The notes: generated from the sequence alone by a model not told the origin. A DNA stretch of 64,000 bases from Thauera sedimentorum (GCF_014489115.1 NZ_JACTAH010000001.1:1860001-1924000); one strand, 5' to 3'; shown: positions 8,817 through 19,212, counted from the stretch's first letter. Made by a program: numbers and translations.

Positions 8817-10319
8817 ATGTCCGACCAGAACAACACCACGCCGCCGCAGGACGAGAACCACATCATCGCCGAGCGGCGCGAGAAACTCGCCCAGTGGCGC
8901 AGCACCGGCCGCGCCTATCCCAACGACTTCTCGCGCGAGAACACCGCGGGCAAGCTCGACGAACTCTACGGCGAGAAGGACGGCGAAGCGCTGGAGGCCA
9001 ACCCGGTGCAGGTGCGGGTGGCCGGCCGGATCATGCTCAAGCGCGTGATGGGCAAGGCCAGCTTCATCACCATCCAGGACCTCTCCGGGCGCATCCAGCT
9101 CTACGTGAAGCGCGACGAGGTGGGCGAGGACGTGTACGCCGACTTCAAGCACTGGGACATCGGCGACATCGTCGGCTGCGTGGGCACCCTGTTCAAGACC
9201 AAGACCGGCGAGCTGACCGTGCAGGCCAGCGAGATCCGCCTGCTGACCAAGAGCCTGCGCCCGCTGCCGGACAAGTTCCACGGCCTCACCGACCAGGAGC
9301 AGAAGTACCGCCAGCGCTACGTCGACCTGATCATGAGCGAGGAGGCGCGCTTCACCTTCGTGGCGCGCAGCCGCATGGTGCAGTCGATCCGCAACTACAT
9401 GGTCAATCACGGCTTCCTGGAAGTGGAAACGCCGATGATGCACCCCATCCCCGGCGGTGCGGCGGCCAAGCCCTTCGTCACCCACCACAACGCGCTCGAC
9501 ATGGAGCTCTTCCTGCGCATCGCGCCCGAGCTCTACCTCAAGCGCCTGGTGGTGGGCGGCATGGAGAAGGTCTTCGAGGTCAACCGCAACTTCCGCAACG
9601 AAGGCCTGAGCACCCGCCACAACCCCGAGTTCACCATGATGGAGTTCTACGAGGCGTACGCGAACTACCGCACGCTGATGGACTTCACCGAAGGGCTGAT
9701 CCGCCACTCTGCGCGCGAGGCGCTGGGCACCGAGTCCTTCGTCTACCAGGGTCGCGAGCTCGACCTGTCCAAGCCCTTCCACCGCCTGACCATCGTCGAG
9801 GCGATCCGCAAGTATCACCCGGGCTTCAGCCTGGAGCAGCTGGCCGACGTCGAGTGGCTGAAGCAGAAGATCAAGGACTTCGGCGAGAAGGTGAAGCCTG
9901 GCGGCCTGGGCAGCCTGCAGTTGCAGCTCTTCGAAGCCTGCGCCGAAGCCGAGCTGTGGGAGCCGACCTTCATCATCGACTACCCGGTGGAAGTCTCGCC
10001 GCTGGCACGCGCCTCGGACGCCGACCCGGAGATCACCGAGCGCTTCGAGCTGTTCATCGTCGGCCGCGAGATCGCCAACGGTTTCTCCGAGCTCAACGAC
10101 CCGGAAGATCAGGCCGCGCGCTTCATGGCGCAGGCCAAGGCCAAGGAGGCCGGCGACGAGGAAGCGATGTACTACGACGCCGACTACATCCGCGCGCTGG
10201 AATTCGGCCTGCCGCCCACCGGCGGCTGCGGCATCGGCATCGACCGCCTGGTGATGCTGCTGACCGACAGCCCGTCTATCCGCGACGTGATCCTGTTCCC
10301 GCAGATGCGCCCGGAATGA
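8817..10319 (+). CDS. lysS: Lysyl-tRNA synthetase, class II
   Basis: A 500-residue enzyme that charges tRNA-Lys. The N-terminal OB-fold anticodon-binding domain (residues ~60-170, with [19 protein letters not shown]) precedes the class II catalytic core. Core motifs are [20 protein letters not shown], the motif 2 region [19 protein letters not shown] and the motif 3 [15 protein letters not shown]. Length is normal for bacteria. I placed the start at the ATG at 8817 ([16 protein letters not shown]), as in beta-proteobacterial orthologues; upstream in-frame sequence is not conserved-looking. Confidence 0.98.
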   Translation: MSDQNNTTPPQDENHIIAERREKLAQWRSTGRAYPNDFSRENTAGKLDELYGEKDGEALEANPVQVRVAGRIMLKRVMGKASFITIQDLSGRIQLYVKRDEVGEDVYADFKHWDIGDIVGCVGTLFKTKTGELTVQASEIRLLTKSLRPLPDKFHGLTDQEQKYRQRYVDLIMSEEARFTFVARSRMVQSIRNYMVNHGFLEVETPMMHPIPGGAAAKPFVTHHNALDMELFLRIAPELYLKRLVVGGMEKVFEVNRNFRNEGLSTRHNPEFTMMEFYEAYANYRTLMDFTEGLIRHSAREALGTESFVYQGRELDLSKPFHRLTIVEAIRKYHPGFSLEQLADVEWLKQKIKDFGEKVKPGGLGSLQLQLFEACAEAELWEPTFIIDYPVEVSPLARASDADPEITERFELFIVGREIANGFSELNDPEDQAARFMAQAKAKEAGDEEAMYYDADYIRALEFGLPPTGGCGIGIDRLVMLLTDSPSIRDVILFPQMRPE

Positions 10320-10367
10320 TCCGCCACGCCGCCCGCTCCGCCTGACCTCTGACCGGAAAAGAAGCGC

Positions 10368-11303
<936 letters not shown>

Positions 11304-11406
11304 TCCCTTCCCGGCTGCCACTCGGGCCGGGCGAACGAACGCAACGAAACCAACCGGCGCCCGCCGCGAACACCGGCGGGTGCCCCAAGCCAACGGCCGT
11401 CCGACC

Positions 11407-13326
11407 ATGCCGATCATCCCTGCCCCGCTCGAGTTCGCCGCCGACGGCACGCCCTGCAGCAGCGCTTTCGACGACGTCTATCACTCGACCGACGGCGGGC
11501 TGGGCCAGGCGCAGCACGTCTTTCTCGCCGGCAACGACCTGCCGCGGCGCTGGCAGGGGCGCGACAGCTTCGTCATCCTGGAAACCGGTTTCGGTCTCGG
11601 CCTGAACCTGCTCGCCACCTGGGCCGCCTGGCGGGCCGACCCGCAGCGCTGCGCACGGCTGCATTTCGTCTCCTGCGAGCTGCACCCCTTCCGCCGCGAG
11701 GACCTCGCCGCCCTGCACGCCACGCTCGCCGCCCAGGCCCCCGAGATCGCCCCGCTGGCCGCCGAACTGCAGGCGCGCTGGCCCACGCTCACCCCCGGCC
11801 TGCACCGCATCCACCTCGACGGCGGGCAGGTGGTGCTGAGCCTCTTCCTGGGCGACGCCGCCGACGGCCTGGGCAATCTGCGGGCCTGCGCCGACTCCTT
11901 CTACCTCGACGGCTTCTCCCCGGCGAAGAATCCGCAGCTGTGGTCGGCGCGCGTCTTCCACCTGCTCGCGCGGCTGGCCGCGCCGGGCGCCACGCTGGCG
12001 ACCTGGTCGGTGGCCGGCGAGGTACGCGAAGGCCTGCGCCGCGCCGGCTTCGACTGCGACAAGGCACCCGGCTTCGGTGGCAAGCGCCAGATGCTGCGCG
12101 GCGTCTATCGCGGCCCGGGCAAGCTTGCAGCCGCCGCGCCGCGCCGCCACGCGCTGGTGCTCGGCGCCGGCGCAGCCGGCAGCAGCGTGGCCGAACGCCT
12201 GGCCGCGCGCGGCTGGACGGTGGATGTGGTGGACGCGGCCGACCGTCCCGGCGCCGGCGCCTCCGGCAACCACGCCGGGGTGCTGCGCCCGCTGCCCAGC
12301 CTGGACGACAACCGCCTCGGCCGGCTCACCCGTGCCGGCACGTTGTATGCACTGCAGCACCTCGCCCACCTGGACGAACTCGGCCAGCCGGTGCGCTTCG
12401 ACGCCTGCGGCGTGCTGCACATCGCCCGCGACGACCTGCAGGAGGACAAGCAGCGCGCGGTGGTCGAGCGCCACCAGCCACCGGCCGAACACCTGCGCTA
12501 CGTCGACCGCGAGGAAGCCAGCCGCATCGCCGGCTGGCCGCTGGCCAACGGCGGCTGGTGGTTCCCCAGCAGCGGCTGGGTGCAGCCGCCCAGCCTGTGC
12601 CGCGCCAACCTGGCCGCGCAGGCGGAGCGCATCCGCTGCCACTTCGGCCGCACTGTCGCGCGCCTGGAGCGCGAAGGCGACGACTGGCTGGCGCTGGATG
12701 CGGAAGGCGGCCTCATCGCCCGTGCCCCGCAGCTCATCGTCGCCAACGGCGTAGGCATCCGCGAGCTGCCGCAGGCCGGCGCGCTGCCGGTGATCAGCGC
12801 CCGCGGCCAGGTCTCGCTGCTGCAGGCGGAAAACGGCTCTCCGCCCCGGGTGGTGGTGTGCCGCCAGGGTTACGTCAGCCCGGCGGTGGACGGCCTGCGC
12901 TGTGCCGGCGCGAGTTTCGGCGTAGGCGACGACGACCCGGCGCTGCGCCGTGCCGACCATGTGCAGAACCTCTACAAGCTGGAAGGCATCCTGCCCGGCT
13001 ACACCAAGGGGCTGGACATCGCCGCCCTGGGCGGGCGGGTGGGCTTCCGCCCGGCCTCGCCCGACCGCCTGCCGATGGTCGGGGCGCTGCCGGCGCCGAC
13101 CCGCCTGGAAACACCCTGCCCACTGAACGAGATCCCGCGCCACGAGGGGCTGTGGGCCATCTCGGGCTTCGGTTCGCGCGGCCTGGTGTTTGCCGCGCTG
13201 ATGGGCGAAACCCTGGCCTGCATGCTGAACGGGGAACCTTTGCCCATCGAAAACGATCTTTGTGAAGCCATCGATCCGGCGCGCTTCCTGCTGCGCCCGC
13301 CACGCACCCCGCGCGGCGAGGATTGA
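11407..13326 (+). CDS. mnmC: Bifunctional tRNA (mnm5s2U34) methyltransferase / FAD-dependent cmnm5(s2)U34 oxidoreductase
   Basis: A 639-residue fusion enzyme that completes the mnm5(s2)U modification at the tRNA wobble position. The N-terminal methyltransferase half (residues 1 to ~235) contains ETGFGLGLNLLATW and DGFSPAKNPQLW. The C-terminal half is a DAO-type FAD oxidoreductase starting with HALVLGAGAAGSSVAERLA and ending with GLWAISGFGSRGLVFA. Both halves are complete, as in E. coli MnmC. I chose the ATG at 11407 (MPIIPAPLEF); a GTG at 11380 in frame is less likely. Confidence 0.96.
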   Translation: MPIIPAPLEFAADGTPCSSAFDDVYHSTDGGLGQAQHVFLAGNDLPRRWQGRDSFVILETGFGLGLNLLATWAAWRADPQRCARLHFVSCELHPFRREDLAALHATLAAQAPEIAPLAAELQARWPTLTPGLHRIHLDGGQVVLSLFLGDAADGLGNLRACADSFYLDGFSPAKNPQLWSARVFHLLARLAAPGATLATWSVAGEVREGLRRAGFDCDKAPGFGGKRQMLRGVYRGPGKLAAAAPRRHALVLGAGAAGSSVAERLAARGWTVDVVDAADRPGAGASGNHAGVLRPLPSLDDNRLGRLTRAGTLYALQHLAHLDELGQPVRFDACGVLHIARDDLQEDKQRAVVERHQPPAEHLRYVDREEASRIAGWPLANGGWWFPSSGWVQPPSLCRANLAAQAERIRCHFGRTVARLEREGDDWLALDAEGGLIARAPQLIVANGVGIRELPQAGALPVISARGQVSLLQAENGSPPRVVVCRQGYVSPAVDGLRCAGASFGVGDDDPALRRADHVQNLYKLEGILPGYTKGLDIAALGGRVGFRPASPDRLPMVGALPAPTRLETPCPLNEIPRHEGLWAISGFGSRGLVFAALMGETLACMLNGEPLPIENDLCEAIDPARFLLRPPRTPRGED

Positions 13327-13362
13327 GCCTGCCGACAACAACAATCGACAAGACAGACCCTG

Positions 13363-14301
13363 ATGGACGCCATTCCGCTCTTCTTCCTGCTGGGCTTCGC
13401 CGCACGCCTGGCCCGTTCCGACCTCAAGCTGCCCGGCCAGTTGTACGAGGCCCTGTCGATCTACCTGCTGCTCGCCATCGGCCTGAAGGGCGGCATGGAA
13501 CTGGCCAAGCAGGACCCGCTGCAGGTGCTGCCGCAGGCGCTGTCGGTGCTGACCCTGGGGGTGATCATCCCGCTGGTGGCCTTCCCCATCCTCTACAAGC
13601 TGGGCCGCTTCGAACGCCACGACGCCGCAGCCATCGCCGGGCATTACGGCTCGGTCAGCGTGGTGACCTTCGCGGTTGCGGTGGACTACCTGACCGCGCG
13701 CAGCATCCCCTACGAAGCCTACCTGCCGCTCTTCCTGGTGCTGCTGGAGATGCCCGGCATCGCGGTCGGCATCCTGCTGGCGCGCATGGGCGGCGAGATG
13801 CGCAGCATCAAGTGGGGGCCGCTGCTGCACGAGATCTTCCTGGGCAAGAGCATGGTGCTGCTGGCCGGCGGCCTGCTGATCGGCTGGGCGGCCGGCCCCA
13901 AGGGCCTGGCGCCGCTCGACCCCTTCTTCTTCGTGCTGTTCAAGGGCGTGCTGTGCCTGTTCCTGCTGGAGATGGGCCTGGTGGCGGCCGGCCAGGCCGG
14001 CACGCTGCGCACCAGCGGCGCCTTCCTGGCGGTGTTCGCGGTCGGCATGCCGGTGCTGTCGGCGCTGATCGGCACCGCGGCCGGTGCGCTGATCGGCCTA
14101 TCGGCCGGCGGCACGCTGCTGCTCGCCACCCTGGCGGCCAGCGCCTCCTACATCGCCGCCCCGGCGGCCATGCGTATCGCGGTGCCGGAAGCCAACCCCG
14201 GCCTGTCGATCACCGCCGCGCTGGTGGTGACCTTCCCCTTCAACATCCTGCTCGGCATCCCGCTCTACGACCGCATCGTGGGGCTGGCGTACGGAGGCTG
14301 A
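13363..14301 (+). CDS. sbtA: Sodium-dependent bicarbonate transporter, SbtA family
   Basis: A 312-residue membrane protein with about ten hydrophobic segments, organised as two halves, matching the SbtA/DUF897 family (LLGFAARLARSDLKLPGQLY, YLLLAIGLKGGMEL, GHYGSVSVVTFAVA). In cyanobacteria SbtA imports bicarbonate with sodium for carbon concentration; proteobacterial homologues are presumed bicarbonate transporters. Five bases after its stop a PII-like gene begins, the same pair as cyanobacterial sbtA-sbtB, so the partner probably gates this permease. Confidence 0.92.
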   Translation: MDAIPLFFLLGFAARLARSDLKLPGQLYEALSIYLLLAIGLKGGMELAKQDPLQVLPQALSVLTLGVIIPLVAFPILYKLGRFERHDAAAIAGHYGSVSVVTFAVAVDYLTARSIPYEAYLPLFLVLLEMPGIAVGILLARMGGEMRSIKWGPLLHEIFLGKSMVLLAGGLLIGWAAGPKGLAPLDPFFFVLFKGVLCLFLLEMGLVAAGQAGTLRTSGAFLAVFAVGMPVLSALIGTAAGALIGLSAGGTLLLATLAASASYIAAPAAMRIAVPEANPGLSITAALVVTFPFNILLGIPLYDRIVGLAYGG

Positions 14302-14306
14302 CCATC

Positions 14307-14618
14307 ATGCCCAACACCCATCCCTGCAAACTCGTGGTGATCATTGCCGAGGAGGCGCTGGAAGGCCCCCTGGCCAAGGACGTGATGGCGCTCGGCGCCC
14401 ACGGCTACACCGTGGCCGATGTACGCGGGCGCGGCAGCCATGGCAGCCGCAGTGGCGCCTGGGACGCGGACAAGAGCATCCGCATGGAGATCCTGTGCGA
14501 CGAGGCGACCTCGCTGGCGATCACCCGCCACGTGGAGGAAAAGTACTTCCGCCACTACGCCATGGTGACCTTCGTCGCCGACGTCGGCGTGCTGCGGCCG
14601 CAGAAGTTCGTGCGCTGA
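14307..14618 (+). CDS. sbtB: PII-like signalling protein, SbtB family
   Basis: A 103-residue ferredoxin-like-fold protein with the PII pattern: strand CKLVVIIAEEALEG, a flexible T-loop region with DVRGRGSHGSRSGAWD and a second half with HYAMVTFVADVGVLR. SbtB proteins bind adenine nucleotides (cAMP, AMP, ADP, ATP) and inhibit SbtA. It lacks a C-terminal Cys-containing extension such as the one seen in some cyanobacterial SbtB. Start at the ATG 5 bp after sbtA, preceded by ACGGAGGC that overlaps the sbtA end, which indicates translational coupling. Confidence 0.88.
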   Translation: MPNTHPCKLVVIIAEEALEGPLAKDVMALGAHGYTVADVRGRGSHGSRSGAWDADKSIRMEILCDEATSLAITRHVEEKYFRHYAMVTFVADVGVLRPQKFVR

Positions 14619-14662
14619 CCGCAGCAGGTTCACCCACCGACCACGGCCGTCGCATGAACCGC

Positions 14663-14735
14663 CGATCGCGGCCAAGGCCGCTCCTACAAGGGATGCATCG
14701 GTAGGAGCGGGCCTGCCCGCGATCGCGGCCGTCCA
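14663..14735. repeat. REP-like element pair between convergent sbtB and gltX
   Basis: A right-type arm (ATCGCGGCCAAGGCCGCTCC, ~14664-14686) is followed by a left-type arm of the variant TAGGAGCGGGCCTGCCCGCG (~14702 on). It fills most of the 162-bp gap between the stops of sbtB and gltX and may fold as a transcription-end hairpin for both. Confidence 0.75.
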
Positions 14736-14780
14736 ACCATCACCGGCCGCCGCCCTGGGCCGCTCGCCTGCGCGGGCGCG

Positions 14781-16178
14781 TCAGAGATGGCGGTCCAGGC
14801 GGTGCAGCACCGCCTCACGCCCCAGCACCTCCACCACCGCGTCGATGGCCGGGGTCTGCGGCACGCCGAGCAGGGCCACCCGCAGCGGAATGGCGACCTG
14901 CGGCATCTTCAGGCCATGCTCGGCCATGGTGTCCTTGATCGCCTGGCTGATCGCCGCCTTGTCCCAGGCCGCATCGGCGAGACGCGCGCGCAGGCTGGCA
15001 AGCGCCGCGCGGGCGGTTTCGGTCAGGTGCTGGCCGACCACTTCCGGTGCCGGATGAACCTCGACCACGAACAGTTCCACCGCGTCAGCCAGCTCGTTGA
15101 GGTTGGTCACACGCTCCTTGTACAGCGCGATCACCGCTTCGAGCGCCGGACCGCTTTCCGGGTTCACCCCGCGGCGCGCCAGGCGGTTCGCCACCTCGGC
15201 GGCCAGGCGGGCGTTGTCGGCCTGCTTGATGTAGTGGGCGTTGAGCCAGTTGAGCTTCTCGGTGTTGAACTGCGCGGCCGAAGGGGTGATGTGGTCCAGG
15301 TCGAACCACTCGACGAACTGTTCGCGGCCGAAGATCTCGTCGTCGCCGTGGCTCCAGCCCAGGCGCGCGAGGTAGTTGATCACCGCCTCGGGCAGGTAGC
15401 CGTCATCAAAGTACTGCATCACGCTCACCGCACCGTGGCGCTTGGAGAGCTTGGTGCCGTCGTCGCCGAGGATCATCGACAGGTGGCCGTACAGCGGCAC
15501 CTCGGCGCCCAGCGCGCGCAGCACGTTGATCTGCCGCGGAGTGTTGTTCACATGGTCGTCGCCGCGCAGCACATGGGTGATGCGCATGTCCCAGTCGTCC
15601 ACCACCACGCAGAAGTTGTAGGTCGGGGTGCCATCGGCGCGCGCGATGATGAAGTCGTCCATCTCCGCGTTGGCAATCTCGATGCGGCCCTTGACCTGGT
15701 CATCCCAGGCCACCACGCCCTCGGTCGGGTTGCGGAAGCGCACCACCGGCTGCACGCCGGCGGGCGGTTCGGGCAGCACCTTGCCCGGCTCCGGACGCCA
15801 GCGCCCGTCGTAGCGCGGCTTCTCCTTGCGCGCCTCCTGCTCGGCGCGCAGCGCGTCGAGCTCTTCCTTGGAGGTGTAGCAGTGGTAGGCGGTGCCGGCG
15901 GCGAGCATCTGTTGGATCACTTCCTTGTAGCGATCCATGCGCTGCATCTGGTAGTACGGTCCTTCGTCGGCCTCCAGCCCCAGCCACTGCATGCCGTCGA
16001 GGATGGCCTGCACGGCCTCCGGCGTGGAGCGCGCCACGTCGGTATCCTCGATGCGCAAGACGAACTGCCCGCCGTGGCGGCGCGCATAGGCCCAGGCGAA
16101 CAGCGCGGTGCGCGCGCCGCCGATATGCAGGAAGCCGGTGGGGCTGGGAGCGAAACGGGTGCGGACGATGGAAGACAT
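14781..16178 (-). CDS. gltX: Glutamyl-tRNA synthetase
   Basis: A 465-residue class I synthetase. The HIGH-type motif is at residues 18-21 ([17 protein letters not shown]), the KMSKS counterpart is [14 protein letters not shown], and the C-terminal anticodon-binding helices end with [18 protein letters not shown]. Length and motifs fit bacterial discriminating GluRS. The ATG at 16178 ([13 protein letters not shown]) is chosen because the core begins there; the frame opens 20 codons earlier, but that extension is Arg-rich and not family-like. Confidence 0.97.
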   Translation of the reverse strand: MSSIVRTRFAPSPTGFLHIGGARTALFAWAYARRHGGQFVLRIEDTDVARSTPEAVQAILDGMQWLGLEADEGPYYQMQRMDRYKEVIQQMLAAGTAYHCYTSKEELDALRAEQEARKEKPRYDGRWRPEPGKVLPEPPAGVQPVVRFRNPTEGVVAWDDQVKGRIEIANAEMDDFIIARADGTPTYNFCVVVDDWDMRITHVLRGDDHVNNTPRQINVLRALGAEVPLYGHLSMILGDDGTKLSKRHGAVSVMQYFDDGYLPEAVINYLARLGWSHGDDEIFGREQFVEWFDLDHITPSAAQFNTEKLNWLNAHYIKQADNARLAAEVANRLARRGVNPESGPALEAVIALYKERVTNLNELADAVELFVVEVHPAPEVVGQHLTETARAALASLRARLADAAWDKAAISQAIKDTMAEHGLKMPQVAIPLRVALLGVPQTPAIDAVVEVLGREAVLHRLDRHL

Positions 16179-16253
16179 CTGGACGGGCCTGGAGCGGGAC
16201 AAACGCCGGATTTTACGCCAGCCGCGCCGCCACGGCATAGCCTGGAGCGCCCT

Positions 16254-16874
16254 TCAAGCGCCCTCGGCGACCCCGACGTAGCGGCTCATCTGCACGAGGA
16301 TCCCTGCCGTCGCGCCCCAGATGAAATAGTCGCCATAGGGGATCGCGTAGTACTCGCGCATGCGCCCCTGGTATTCCATGCGATGCCGCTGGCGGTTGGC
16401 CGGATCGAGCAGGAAGGCCAGCGGCACCTCGAAGGCCTCGGCGACCTCGAAGTCGTCCAGCAACAGTTCGAAGGGCGGATGCACCAGGCCGACCACCGGC
16501 GTGACCCGGAAGCCGGTACCGGTGTGATAGTCGGCCAGTTCGCCGAGCAGTTCGACGCGATCGGGCGCAAGGCCGATCTCCTCTTCGGTCTCGCGCAGGG
16601 CGGTCATCACCGGCGAGGTGTCGGCTTCCTCCACCCGGCCACCGGGAAAACTGATCTGCCCGGGGTGGTGATGCAGGTGATCGGTGCGCCGGGTAAGCAG
16701 TACCGACAGGCCATCGTTGCGATCGACCACCGGCACCAGCACCGCCGCCGGGCGCAGCGCCCTGCCCGGCTCCCCCTCATGCACCGGATCGCTCCCGTTG
16801 CCGGCAAGGAAGCGCTCCCGCAACCAGCCGGCGGAGAGGGGTTCGAGCGAGGGGGACAGGGTATCTGCGGTCAC
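16254..16874 (-). CDS. CoA pyrophosphatase-type Nudix hydrolase
   Basis: A 206-residue Nudix protein. It has the UPF0035 signature typical of CoA/acyl-CoA diphosphatases (LLTRRTDHLHHHPGQISF) immediately followed by the Nudix box from FPGGRVEEADTSP to LRETEEEIGL. It therefore probably hydrolyses CoA or oxidised CoA to phosphopantetheine and adenosine 3',5'-bisphosphate, like E. coli NudL. The start is uncertain: I prefer the GTG at 16874 (VTADTLSPSLEPLS), while an ATG at 16952 in frame would add 26 residues without family likeness. It lies upstream of gltX on the same strand. Confidence 0.85.
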   Translation of the reverse strand: MTADTLSPSLEPLSAGWLRERFLAGNGSDPVHEGEPGRALRPAAVLVPVVDRNDGLSVLLTRRTDHLHHHPGQISFPGGRVEEADTSPVMTALRETEEEIGLAPDRVELLGELADYHTGTGFRVTPVVGLVHPPFELLLDDFEVAEAFEVPLAFLLDPANRQRHRMEYQGRMREYYAIPYGDYFIWGATAGILVQMSRYVGVAEGA

Positions 16875-17001
16875 GATGCGTAAGGTCCGTAATGCCCGGG
16901 ACGCCGCGCGCGGCGTGGCAAAACCTGCGCACCACTGTATGAACAACCACATGACGCGTCAACGTGCACCGCAGCAGATGCCTGCCCCGCTCACGGCCCG
17001 C

Positions 17002-17565
17002 CTAGTCGTTGCACTCGGCCCCCTCGACCATGCGCGGCCGGCCGGTGGCGCTGATGACGATCTTGCGCGCCAGGCCACGGTCGCACACCGTCAGCGTACC
17101 CATCTGCAGGGCGCCGCTGGCGGTACGGGTGACACCGGAGGGCACGTAGGACACATAGTTCCGTACCGGATCGTTGCCGCGGATCGCCAGGCGGTCGCTG
17201 CGCGCACCGGTCACATGGACGAGTTCCTCTCCCGCGTCACGCTGGCCATTGCCGTTCTCATCATCGAAAAGTATCCAGCCCGGTTCCCAACCGATTCCCG
17301 CCGTGCAGGATTCGCCATCGGCGCTGGTGCATAGCGTCGCCCGTCGTCCTCGCCTGATGGCCTCGGAGCGCGCATGGAAGAGCGCCGCGAAGAGTTCGCC
17401 CGAGGTGGTCGAGAGACGGGCATTGCGCATCAGTGCCTCGTACGACGGCACGGCGATAGCGGCGAGGACCGCGAGGACGGCGAGCACCAGCATCAACTCG
17501 ACCAAGCTGAAGCCGCTCGCAACACGGCCGGAGACGATGCCGGAGGCTGGCATAGGCACGGACAT
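17002..17565 (-). CDS. GspH/FimT family type IV pilus-like pseudopilin
   Basis: A 187-residue protein with a class III signal: an 18-residue leader ending in Gly18, then FSLVELMLVLAVLAVLAAIA with Glu at mature position 5 and a hydrophobic helix, to be cleaved by prepilin peptidase. The C-terminal half follows the GspH/FimT pattern (LFHARSEAIRRGRRATLC, GWEPGWILFDDENGNGQRDAGE). Four Cys could form two disulfides. Minor pseudopilins prime pilus assembly, but no other pilus genes are adjacent, so it is an orphan gene, as fimT often is. Confidence 0.9.
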   Translation of the reverse strand: MSVPMPASGIVSGRVASGFSLVELMLVLAVLAVLAAIAVPSYEALMRNARLSTTSGELFAALFHARSEAIRRGRRATLCTSADGESCTAGIGWEPGWILFDDENGNGQRDAGEELVHVTGARSDRLAIRGNDPVRNYVSYVPSGVTRTASGALQMGTLTVCDRGLARKIVISATGRPRMVEGAECND

Positions 17566-17714
17566 GGCTCTGGATGCCGATCAACAATGACGTATGCATT
17601 CTAGAGAACACCCCAGATATTGCAAATGTCATTTACCGTCTATCAACGCACCGAGCCATCGCCCCCGATCCAAACATCGCGCGCACCAGGCGAGCAAAAC
17701 CCCGGGAGTAGACG

Positions 17715-17736
17715 GCAAAAAGCCGCGCACGGCTTT
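17715..17736 (-). terminator. Rho-independent terminator downstream of tRNA-Val
   Basis: On the minus strand AAAGCCG-TGCG-CGGCTTT is followed directly by more T residues and GC. The hairpin occupies 17736-17719. It lies ~65 nt past the tRNA 3' end. A second small hairpin (GACACC-GAG-GGTGTC, ~17757-17772) lies between. Confidence 0.65.
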
Positions 17737-17800
17737 CGTGAGCGGCTTGGCTGATCGACACCGAGGGTGTCGTGATCTTCGCTTTGGGCACCTGAGGAGG

Positions 17801-17875
17801 TGGTGGGCGGTACTGGGATCGAACCAGTGACCCCTGCCGTGTGAAGGCAGTGCTCTACCGCTGAGCTAACCGCCC
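17801..17875 (-). tRNA. tRNA-Val (anticodon CAC)
   Basis: A 75-nt cloverleaf with encoded CCA. The acceptor stem GGGCGGT pairs with ACCGCCC, the D arm contains TAGCTCAGCGGTAGAGCA and the T arm GGTTCGATCCC. The anticodon stem CTGCC/GGCAG encloses the loop TTCACAC, so the anticodon is CAC and reads GUG, a codon favoured by this GC-rich genome. A strong promoter and a terminator flank it, so it is a single-gene unit. Confidence 0.97.
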
Positions 17876-17893
17876 CTCGGCGAAGAAGCGCGC

Positions 17894-17922
17894 ATTCTAG
17901 TGGACGGATTTCGGGCAGTCAA
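17894..17922 (-). promoter_or_regulatory. Sigma-70 promoter of tRNA-Val
   Basis: On the minus strand TTGACT (17922-17917), 17 bp, then TAGAAT (17899-17894): near-consensus with ideal spacing, ~19 bp upstream of the tRNA 5' end. The -35 overlaps the last codons of the upstream MarR gene. Confidence 0.8.
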
Positions 17923-18398
17923 GCTCCGCCTGAACCCCCGCCTTCACCTCGTATCGGCGCAGCCTCGACCTCCTGCACACCGAGCGTGAGCGTTTCGCGG
18001 TTCGGCACCGCGAACACGTCCTGGACGGACAGCAGTTCATTGCGATGCAGACCCGCCAGGAGCGTGACCAACTCGTCGCCGTGCGGCGTGAGCCTGACCT
18101 CCACCGTACGGCGGTCGTCCCGCCCGGTGCTGCGCATGACCAGGCCAAGCTTCTCGCAGCGCGTAAGGAGCGACACCACGCCATGATGATGGGCCTGCAG
18201 CCGCTCGGCCAGTTCTGCAATGGTCACCCAGTCGCGCTGCGGAAAGCCCTTGATCTGCAGAAGCAGCAGGTACTGGAGTTGGGTCACGCCGTGCTTGCGG
18301 GTGAGCACCTCCGAGAAACGCTCGAAGCGGCGCAGCTGATAGCGGAAATGGGCGAGCGCCTCGATCTCCTCCTTTGAAACCGCCTGCCTGTCACTCAT
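17919..18398 (-). CDS. MarR family transcriptional regulator
   Basis: A 159-residue winged-helix regulator. The core reads HGVTQLQYLLLLQIKGFP, then the recognition region TIAELAERLQAHHHGVVSLL, then the wing with STGRDDRRTVEVRLTPHG, all in MarR order. MarR dimers usually repress and respond to phenolics or oxidants. It is divergent from the Yip1-like gene across 162 bp that also contain an NsrR-like half site, so it may take part in controlling that neighbour; this is inference. The last ~25 residues are Gly/Ala-rich and probably disordered. Confidence 0.88.
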   Translation of the reverse strand: MSDRQAVSKEEIEALAHFRYQLRRFERFSEVLTRKHGVTQLQYLLLLQIKGFPQRDWVTIAELAERLQAHHHGVVSLLTRCEKLGLVMRSTGRDDRRTVEVRLTPHGDELVTLLAGLHRNELLSVQDVFAVPNRETLTLGVQEVEAAPIRGEGGGSGGA

Positions 18399-18474
18399 TC
18401 GTCTCTCCCTCGTCTCGCTTCATCTGCGGAAAATCCTGACTTGCAAGATGGCACGCAGCATTTAATATCAAACT

Positions 18475-18497
18475 GTGATGCATTTAAACCCCGGCAC
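18475..18497 (+). promoter_or_regulatory. nsrR: NsrR-like site upstream of the Yip1-family gene
   Basis: GATGCATTTAAA at 18477-18488 is identical to the left half and centre of the E. coli NsrR consensus; the right half is poor (about 14 of 23 positions overall). It lies ~70 bp before the Yip1-like ATG. An NsrR gene lies 2.5 kb downstream, which supports the assignment. Low to moderate certainty. Confidence 0.45.
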
Positions 18498-18560
18498 CCT
18501 TGGTTTGCCTCATCCCGACAATGATTGCAAGGATTCTGGCCGAGGATCCACGGAGATGAC

Positions 18561-19139
18561 ATGAGCGAGTTTCTGGAGTATCCCCGCATGTTGTGGTCTT
18601 CAAGCGCAGGATGGGCGCGCCTCGCCCGGACGCGTCCGGCGATCGCGGCCATGTTCCTGCACCTTGTCCTGCCATTGTCCCTGCTCCCGCCCCTGATGCT
18701 GATCCACGCCGGCGGGCATATCGGCAGCGTCCACTTTCCGTCCGTGGCGCCCTGGGTGTGGTGGTCCGTTGCGGCCCTGTTCCTCGTGCTGGAACTGCTC
18801 ACGGTGCCGCTCATGGCGCGCCTCCTGCAAACGCTTTCGCGCTCGAACGGCGGAACCGGCGAGCACCGCCCCGCCTTCACCATCGCTGCGGTGGCGCCGG
18901 TCCCGCTGTGGCTGTCGTCCCTGGTGCTCTTCCAGGACAGCGCGGCCCTCGCCCTCACGATACCCGCCCTCGCCTTGCTGGGGTCGGCCTCGCTGGTGTA
19001 CCGCGGCGTCGGCGCGCTGCTCGACATCCGTGACGAGGTCGTTGCCGCCGAGGTCGCGAACATCACCATTGCGACCGGCCTCCTTGCCTGGCTGTCGATC
19101 CTGAGCGCCGCACTGATACCGCTGCTGATCGCACGCTGA
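18561..19139 (+). CDS. Yip1 family membrane protein
   Basis: A 192-residue protein with about five hydrophobic segments (about 28-52, 64-86, 103-122, 129-147 and 165-190), matching the bacterial Yip1 (PF04893) type. There is no assigned function in bacteria. The ATG at 18561 has a GGAGATGAC leader. Position and the NsrR-like site suggest membership of an NO-responsive group with the small membrane protein, DUF59 protein and nnrS that follow on the same strand. Confidence 0.75.
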   Translation: MSEFLEYPRMLWSSSAGWARLARTRPAIAAMFLHLVLPLSLLPPLMLIHAGGHIGSVHFPSVAPWVWWSVAALFLVLELLTVPLMARLLQTLSRSNGGTGEHRPAFTIAAVAPVPLWLSSLVLFQDSAALALTIPALALLGSASLVYRGVGALLDIRDEVVAAEVANITIATGLLAWLSILSAALIPLLIAR

Positions 19140-19189
19140 GCGGCGCTCGAGAAGCGCGGGCGGACCATGTGGCGGCAGTGCGCAACTTT

Positions 19190-19212
19190 AAGATGCGTTT
19201 CGTTTGACTCTT
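19190..19212 (+). promoter_or_regulatory. nsrR: NsrR-like operator overlapping the -35 of the next gene
   Basis: The left half AAGATGCGTTT (19190-19200) and the right half GTTTGACTCTT (19202-19212), one base apart, align with the NsrR consensus: the left half is nearly perfect and the right half matches at 6 of 11. The right half overlaps the -35 box of the downstream promoter, an arrangement expected for repression that NO relieves. Confidence 0.6.

Noticed and set aside
18455-18475. Possible FNR site near TTTAATATCAAA upstream of the Yip1-like gene
   Set aside because: The half-site spacing is wrong by one base and the left half does not fit TTGAT.
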